From NCBI GenBank assembly GCA_032718475.1, contig JAUCBJ010007815.1, positions 1-34,877 on the forward strand: a stretch of DNA of 34,877 nt. Reading direction: 5' to 3'. Positions within the stretch are counted from its first letter, which is position 1. Each line of letters starts with the position of its first letter. Positions 30,353 to 34,877 of this stretch are shown here, piece by piece. Source of the DNA: Nemertoderma westbladi. Its lineage: Eukaryota; Xenacoelomorpha; Nemertodermatida; Nemertodermatidae. Both the position numbers and the translations under genes were made by a program. The notes under the pieces were generated by a model, which was not told the DNA's origin, searched no databases, and worked only from the letters and a program-made list of their open reading frames with translations.

Positions 30353-32381
30353 GGGTCGTTCTCACAAAAAGTGGCCAAACTTTTATGTCAAAATGTCCAT
30401 GCATTCGCACGGTTATATTTCCAAACGACACAGATTTAACCCCATGAACCTATATACCAATCGGAAGAGCGGAAATCTGCTCATATTTCAGCAAATTTTC
30501 AACAGATTCCATTCACAACCTAGAGAATGACACCATTTCAAATATCGAAAATGCATGTTTTTTGAAATGTCACATTGAATTATTTTGAAATATTTGGCTT
30601 CTGAGCTAAAGCAATGAAAGCAAAGGTTCCACATACCATACATCAAAATAAAGCAAATTTAATGCTCTTTCACATACTATTGGTGGTTTTCAACCGAAGC
30701 TACTCACATTTTATATATTTACTATTTACTAACAATTAATTACGCCGTCACTAGGATTTTGTCCACCATGTAACGCTCGTTTTTATGACATGGTTTTTTT
30801 ATATTTATTCACAACATCTCCAAGTGAGATATTTCTAAACGGCGATTTATTTAGCTATCAGCAGGTAAAAAAATTATAAGAATTCGTTCATTAGAACTCG
30901 AGTGTTGTGCGAAAACGTAAATCTACATAAAATACCGTCATTAGGAATGTCCTCAATGTAACGCTACTTTGAATAGCGATAACTTTTGCTTTACTAATCA
31001 TATCGACACCATTGAGGGCTCATATGAAAGAGCAATCGCAGATCTATCGAATCACATATTTGATTTTAATATAGTTTTAAAACAGACTATAGTCAACGCC
31101 ATGCTAATGAAAAATGTCTTCAATGTCCATCATGTAACGCATGTAACGCTGTCACAATCAATAGCGTTACACTTGAGACATGTCCATCATGTAACGTAGT
31201 TGGGCCTGAACATACCTAGCAGTACGAGTGGCGTTTCTTTTTACAAATTAGGCAGTCAGGGTCAAATTAACAATAGTCGATGGTTTCTGGTTTTCAGTAT
31301 TTAGTATAAACTACTGTAGTAGTAATATTATCTGTTGTAGTCTGTATTACCTAGTACCTAAAGGGTTTAGGAAAAGCTCATGAGTTTGTTTACCTTCTTT
31401 ATTTCGGTTCTAAAACAGTACTTCTTAATTGTCATGCAATTACAATTGTCAAACGGAATTAAGCGTGTTTTGTCCGGTAAGAACTTCTCGATTGAATTTA
31501 TAGTGATGGCGTTACACGTGAAGGACTTAGAGATTAAGTTAGTGATGGCGTTACACGTGAAGGACTTAGAGATTAAGTTAGTGATGGGATGGCGTTACAC
31601 GTGAAGGACATAGAGATTAAGTTAGTGATGGGATGGCGTTACACGTGAAGGACTTAGAGATTAAGTTAGTGATGGCGTTACACGTGAAGAAGGACTTAGT
31701 TACACGTGAAGGACTTAGAGATTACGTTAGTGATGGGATGGCGTTACACGTGGAGGACTTAGTTACACGTGAAGGACTTAGAGATTACGTTAGTGATGGG
31801 ATGGCGTTACACGTGAAGGACTTAGAGATTGCGTTAGTGATGGTTTTAAGGATTCCGTTAACTATTTTGTACAATTAGTGTTACAATAGTATGTATATTC
31901 ATATTGTATGGATACAATAATACAAACTAAATAATTTGCTGATTTGAAAAATATTATTTTCAGCCATTGGGTTGATAAATAAATCCGTAAAAAACCCGTA
32001 TAAATATAAAATAAATCCGTACATGACATTAAAGTGACTGTTGAATTTCTGGTATATATTTTAAATGTCAAATCCTGGATACTGATTGGCTAACAAGTAG
32101 CGTTACATTCGAGACAACGAGTTAGATTGTGGGCGTTTTGTGAAATGAAGGTTGCTGATTGGCTAACAAGTAGCGTTACACCAGGGACAAAATGTTACAT
32201 TGTGGACATTAATTTTTCGCGAATAAAACCTTACGACTTTACTAAAAAAAACGGCCCACTAGTGTATTCGAAATCGCCTCATCGAGAGCTCTCGAAATAT
32301 GTATATATTTATATGGTTTTGACAAAAAAAAATTTGACAATTTTTTCTCAAAATTTTGGCCACTTTTTGTGAGAACAACCC
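30353..32381. mobile_element. Terminal-inverted-repeat DNA transposon (non-autonomous, unclassified)
   Basis: A 2029-bp insertion in the 3' LTR of copy 2. Its ends are 27-bp inverted repeats with one mismatch (GGGTCGTTCTCACAAAAAGT at left, the complement with GGGTTG at right). The empty site in the 5' LTR gives ATAT as the duplicated target; because ATAT is self-complementary, a TA duplication with one more terminal base is equally possible. No transposase is encoded. Inside are six copies of a composite motif ending TGTAACGC, in opposite orientations on the two sides of about 31156, and a tandem repeat at 31503-31836. I cannot assign a superfamily. Confidence 0.8.
31503..31836 (+). repeat. 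39/44-bp tandem repeat with CACGTG in each unit
   Basis: Seven units start GTGATGG. Two are 39 bp, three are 44 bp (extra GGATG), and two are 61 and 63 bp with an internal partial duplication. All contain GCGTTACACGTG and GGACTTAGAG (one has GGACATAGAG). Frames through it (MALHVKDLEIKLV repeats) are artefacts of the repeat. Confidence 0.85.
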
Positions 32382-32604
32382 ATATAATACTGTCAGTCGA
32401 ATAATACATTAGGCTTACATAGCAATAAAATTAAACCGTCGAACCCAATCTCCCGGGAATATCCAGCGGGTGAATGGTCGCGCACGGATTGGTTTCGACT
32501 AGTGTAGTGAATCAAATACTTGTCATAGACTAAAAACTGATTTAATATCTAGAAGACATCTTAATTTGGTGGGTTAAACTGCCAAAAGTCTGAAAGTGCG
32601 AACA

Positions 32605-32938
32605 CGTTGTGTTTAGTATAAGTCATAACTCTGTTTTATATACTTAAAAGCGCCACGTCCTAAAGGAACTGTTAATATTTCCCCGAAAGTGAATAATATT
32701 GTCAGAAATTATATAGTAACGATCAATCGAATAATACAGTAGGTCTGCACCGCAATAACTTTCAAAGCACCCGAATCCAGTCTCCCTTAACAGTGGGTGA
32801 ATGATCGCGCATAGGACTGGCTTCGGCTAATGTTACTTCATGTGCATTAAATAATTGTTATAGGCTAAAGTCGATTTGTAAACAAGAGGACAACTAAAAT
32901 TGGCAGGTTAAACTGCTAAAGGTCTGAAAGCGCGAACA
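32605..32938 (+). repeat. 3' fragment of an older BEL LTR
   Basis: 334 bp aligned with the last 300 bp of the copy 1 LTR (16088-16391), including the terminal GCGCGAACA, but with many more substitutions than between the two copy 1 LTRs. It begins exactly at the end of the copy 2 3' LTR and ends exactly at the LINE fragment. Copy 2 therefore probably inserted into an older LTR, which had itself inserted into the LINE. Confidence 0.7.
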
Positions 32939-34573
32939 AATACTGCTCCCGATCGACACTTTGGTAATGAACTGAAATTATTTTTTGATTGTTTTTCATT
33001 GATATGGTCAGATTTACATATTTTACCCCATGACACTTTTTCATTTACCAGCCATGTACATGGCACAGTGTCGTGGTTAGACAACATCGTTTCCACCGCC
33101 GACTTTCACTCCTCTATTAGTAATATTACTGTCCTACGTGATCTTGTCTATGATGAACATTTACCCGTCTCAGTGACTGTATCTTTGCTGCTTAGTGCGT
33201 CAACACCAGGCAGTAGTAATAAGGTCACTTTTACCAATAACGCAAATTGGGATAAAGCCAGTGGTGAAAATATTTCAAAATATTCTCAAACTGTTGGGGA
33301 ACTACGTTTATTACAGTTACCCCTTACTGCTTTAACTTGCTGTGATATTCATTGTAAGAATATTAACCATAAAATGTCACTAAATTCGTGTTATAGGCCT
33401 ACTGATACTATTAATATTCTACATAGCTGCACGGCTAAATTTATTCCTCAAAAAAGGGGTAATTCGGTCTCCAATTGCATTCCTGGTTGGAATGAGTTTG
33501 TAAAAGAAAAGCGGGCTGCAGCCCAGGAGGCATTTCATATTTGCTGCGAACAAGGGCGGCCTAGGTTTGGGCTTGTTTGGGAGGTAAAGAAAAAAACGGC
33601 CGCGCAATTTAAATTGGCTCTCCGAAATTGCAAACGGGAGGAAGGTGCTTTGCGAGCAGATCGCCGTGCCGCTTCCTTTATTAATTCAAGAAAATATTTT
33701 TGGAGTTCAATAAAAAAAGCAACAACTACTAAAATGGGTTTAGCAACCTCTGTCGGTACCGCCCACACTGAGGAAGAAATCGCCGATTTGTTCAAATCTA
33801 ATTATTATGATATTTTTAATTCTGTCCCTGTATCTGTAATTGACTCTACTTTTGTGCAGTGTTAGTTTTCTGAATGGGACGGCTCCAATAATGTCCATAT
33901 TTCTGCTGATAAGGTGAAAGATGCCATCAACGGTCTGCAGAGTCGAAAGGCTGCCGGGCCTGATGTCATCTTCCCTGAAAGTTATATTTTTGGCGGTAAC
34001 CTTTTGCCAGTAATTTTGTGTTTACTGTTCAATTCTTTTATAACTCATGGGCGTTTGCCTCAATCGTTAATTAATTCTAGTTTGTTACCTATTATTAAAG
34101 ATAAAAACGCTAGTATAAGCGAACGTTCTAATTACCGACCCATAGCCAAAGCTACAGCTGGCTCAAAGGTATTGGAAATGTGTTTGCAAGGGCTCATTAT
34201 CATGCTTTCCAATATATCTGACAACCAGTTCGGTTTTGCAGAGGGCCTAGGTACAGAAATGTGTATTTTTGCCTTAAAACAAACAATTCACTTATACATT
34301 AGTAAAGACTCACCTGTGTATACTGCTTTCTTAGACGCCTCGAAAGCGTTTGACCGCGTTAATCATAGTAAATTTTTTCGAAATCTAATTGAAATAGGTG
34401 TATCTATTGGTATTGTAAGACTCCTCGCCTTTTGGTATTCTCACCAACTAATTTGTATTAGCTGGGGTTCTGCTACTTCCGGTGCATTTTCGGTTTCAAA
34501 TGGTGTCCGTGAAGGAAGTTTGCTCAGTCACCTCTTATAACATTTATATGAATGACTTAAGTGTAGAATTAAA
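32939..34573 (+). pseudogene. CR1/L2-like LINE fragment: endonuclease C-terminus and partial reverse transcriptase
   Basis: The frame begins inside the apurinic-type endonuclease domain (NTAPDRHFGNEL...). It continues through VSWLDNIV and a DEHLPVSV block equivalent to the usual SDHxP catalytic end (here Glu-His, the Asp one residue earlier). A linker of about 200 residues leads to the reverse transcriptase: KAAGPD (about 33948-33965), SNYRPIAK, QFGFAEG, motif A TAFLDASKAFDRVNH with its catalytic Asp, and motif B NGVREGSLLS. One in-frame TAG lies at 33863-33865; otherwise the frame is open to 34540. An indel there is followed, in another frame, by NIYMNDLS. The YxDD motif and C-terminus are missing, because sequence changes family at about 34573. 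The element is truncated at both ends and inactive. CR1, L2 and Daphne clades are all possible. Confidence 0.8.
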
Positions 34574-34877
34574 CACGTTCGTGGGGACTTCGCGCAGCAC
34601 GTAGTCGGCAAGCCTTGGCATACGGTTCATATAGAGCAAATGAGGCATGTCTAGTTTGGACCCCATATCCCATGCTATAAATGTATTCATTCGATATACA
34701 ATCATATGTTAATCCGCTAGGTGGTGTCAAATTGTTATTCTGCAATTTCGTACTTACCAGTGCAGCACTGTACAGCAGTACCGTACCGGTAGGCCTATGT
34801 CATTACTTCTGAGTCTCTAGCGGATCCCCAATTAAATGTCTTAACTTTTCAATTTCGTAAAAGATAGACTTCATGAT
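34574..34877. other. Non-coding end with a short copy of the THAP-transposon sequence
   Basis: 34574-34615 matches 1033-1074 in inverted orientation, with a 21-bp identical core at 34581-34601. In the minus-strand transposase that sequence lies just after the THAP domain, so this is probably another P-like transposon scrap. A CTCF-like CCGCTAGGTGGTGT is at 34714-34727. The rest includes TACCGGTAGGCCTA-type words and no gene. Confidence 0.45.

Larger units (their letters stand above)
16480..32604 (+). mobile_element. BEL/Pao LTR retrotransposon, copy 2 (non-autonomous, interrupted)
   Basis: A second element with the same plan: truncated 5' LTR (16480-17340), leader, gag-protease with pol scraps, non-coding segment with structured modules, ORF2, purine tract and 3' LTR. 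The LTR subtype differs from copy 1 in its 5' half. The surviving LTR overlap of about 855 bp differs at only two positions I could find (near 16574/29803 and 17333/32598), so integration was recent. Two later-type insertions sit in it: a piggyBac-like element in gag and a DNA element in the 3' LTR. Pol is reduced to fragments, so it is non-autonomous. Confidence 0.8.
29310..32604 (+). repeat. 3' LTR of BEL copy 2, interrupted by a DNA transposon
   Basis: Starts TGTAAAGGCC at 29310 and ends GTGCGAACA at 32604. Without the insertion (30353-32381 plus the 4-bp duplication) it is about 1262 bp. From 29716 on it matches the 5' LTR of copy 2 almost base for base. The first 400 bp are only distantly related to the copy 1 LTR, which marks a separate subfamily. 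Confidence 0.8.

Noticed and set aside
31380-31878. Open frames with repeated MALHVKDLEIKLV
   Set aside because: Artefact of the 39/44-bp tandem repeat; no conserved domain or start context.

Overview
This window is eukaryotic genomic DNA, most likely from a marine or other invertebrate animal. The reasons are its A+T-rich non-coding sequence, the many TAGGCCTA and TACCGGTA words, GT and poly-C simple repeats, and a dense nest of metazoan transposable-element families: BEL/Pao LTR retrotransposons, a P-like THAP transposase, piggyBac-like TTAA insertions and a CR1/L2-type LINE. The species cannot be named from sequence alone. I see no convincing host protein-coding gene, tRNA, rRNA or CRISPR array.

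Layout. 1-4625 is mostly non-coding DNA. It holds a decayed P-like transposase on the minus strand (THAP domain 1030-1353, C-terminal domain 358-807, middle missing), CTCF-like motifs, a decayed repeat carrying RFX/X-box-like palindromes (2790-3257), a short inverted-repeat element (3952-4116) and a GT microsatellite. 4626-16391 is BEL/Pao copy 1: two TGT...ACA LTRs about 1% different, a near-matching 5-bp target duplication, a 1.9-kb leader, a broken gag-protease gene, a 1.5-kb non-coding segment, an unrecognised 3' ORF (ORF2), a purine tract and the 3' LTR. After an 88-bp spacer, 16480-32604 is copy 2 of a related subfamily. Its 5' LTR is truncated, its gag is split by a 1.7-kb piggyBac-like element full of minisatellite, its ORF2 is broken, and its 3' LTR is interrupted by a 2.0-kb terminal-inverted-repeat DNA element. 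Copy 2 lies against a fragment of an older related LTR (32605-32938), which abuts a LINE endonuclease/reverse transcriptase fragment (32939-34573).

How the parts work together. Both BEL copies keep Gag, zinc knuckles and the retropepsin-like protease but have lost reverse transcriptase, most RNase H and the integrase core, at different breakpoints. Copy 1 has nearly identical LTRs yet carries stops and frameshifts in gag, so it probably moved using proteins supplied in trans. What both copies share outside gag is the leader, ORF2 and a twice-repeated module between pol and ORF2 that can fold into hairpins plus a loop-to-downstream pseudoknot. Differences between the copies at paired positions are compensatory, which makes this module the most interesting candidate for an undescribed functional RNA. 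Its possible roles include packaging, internal initiation for ORF2, or processing.
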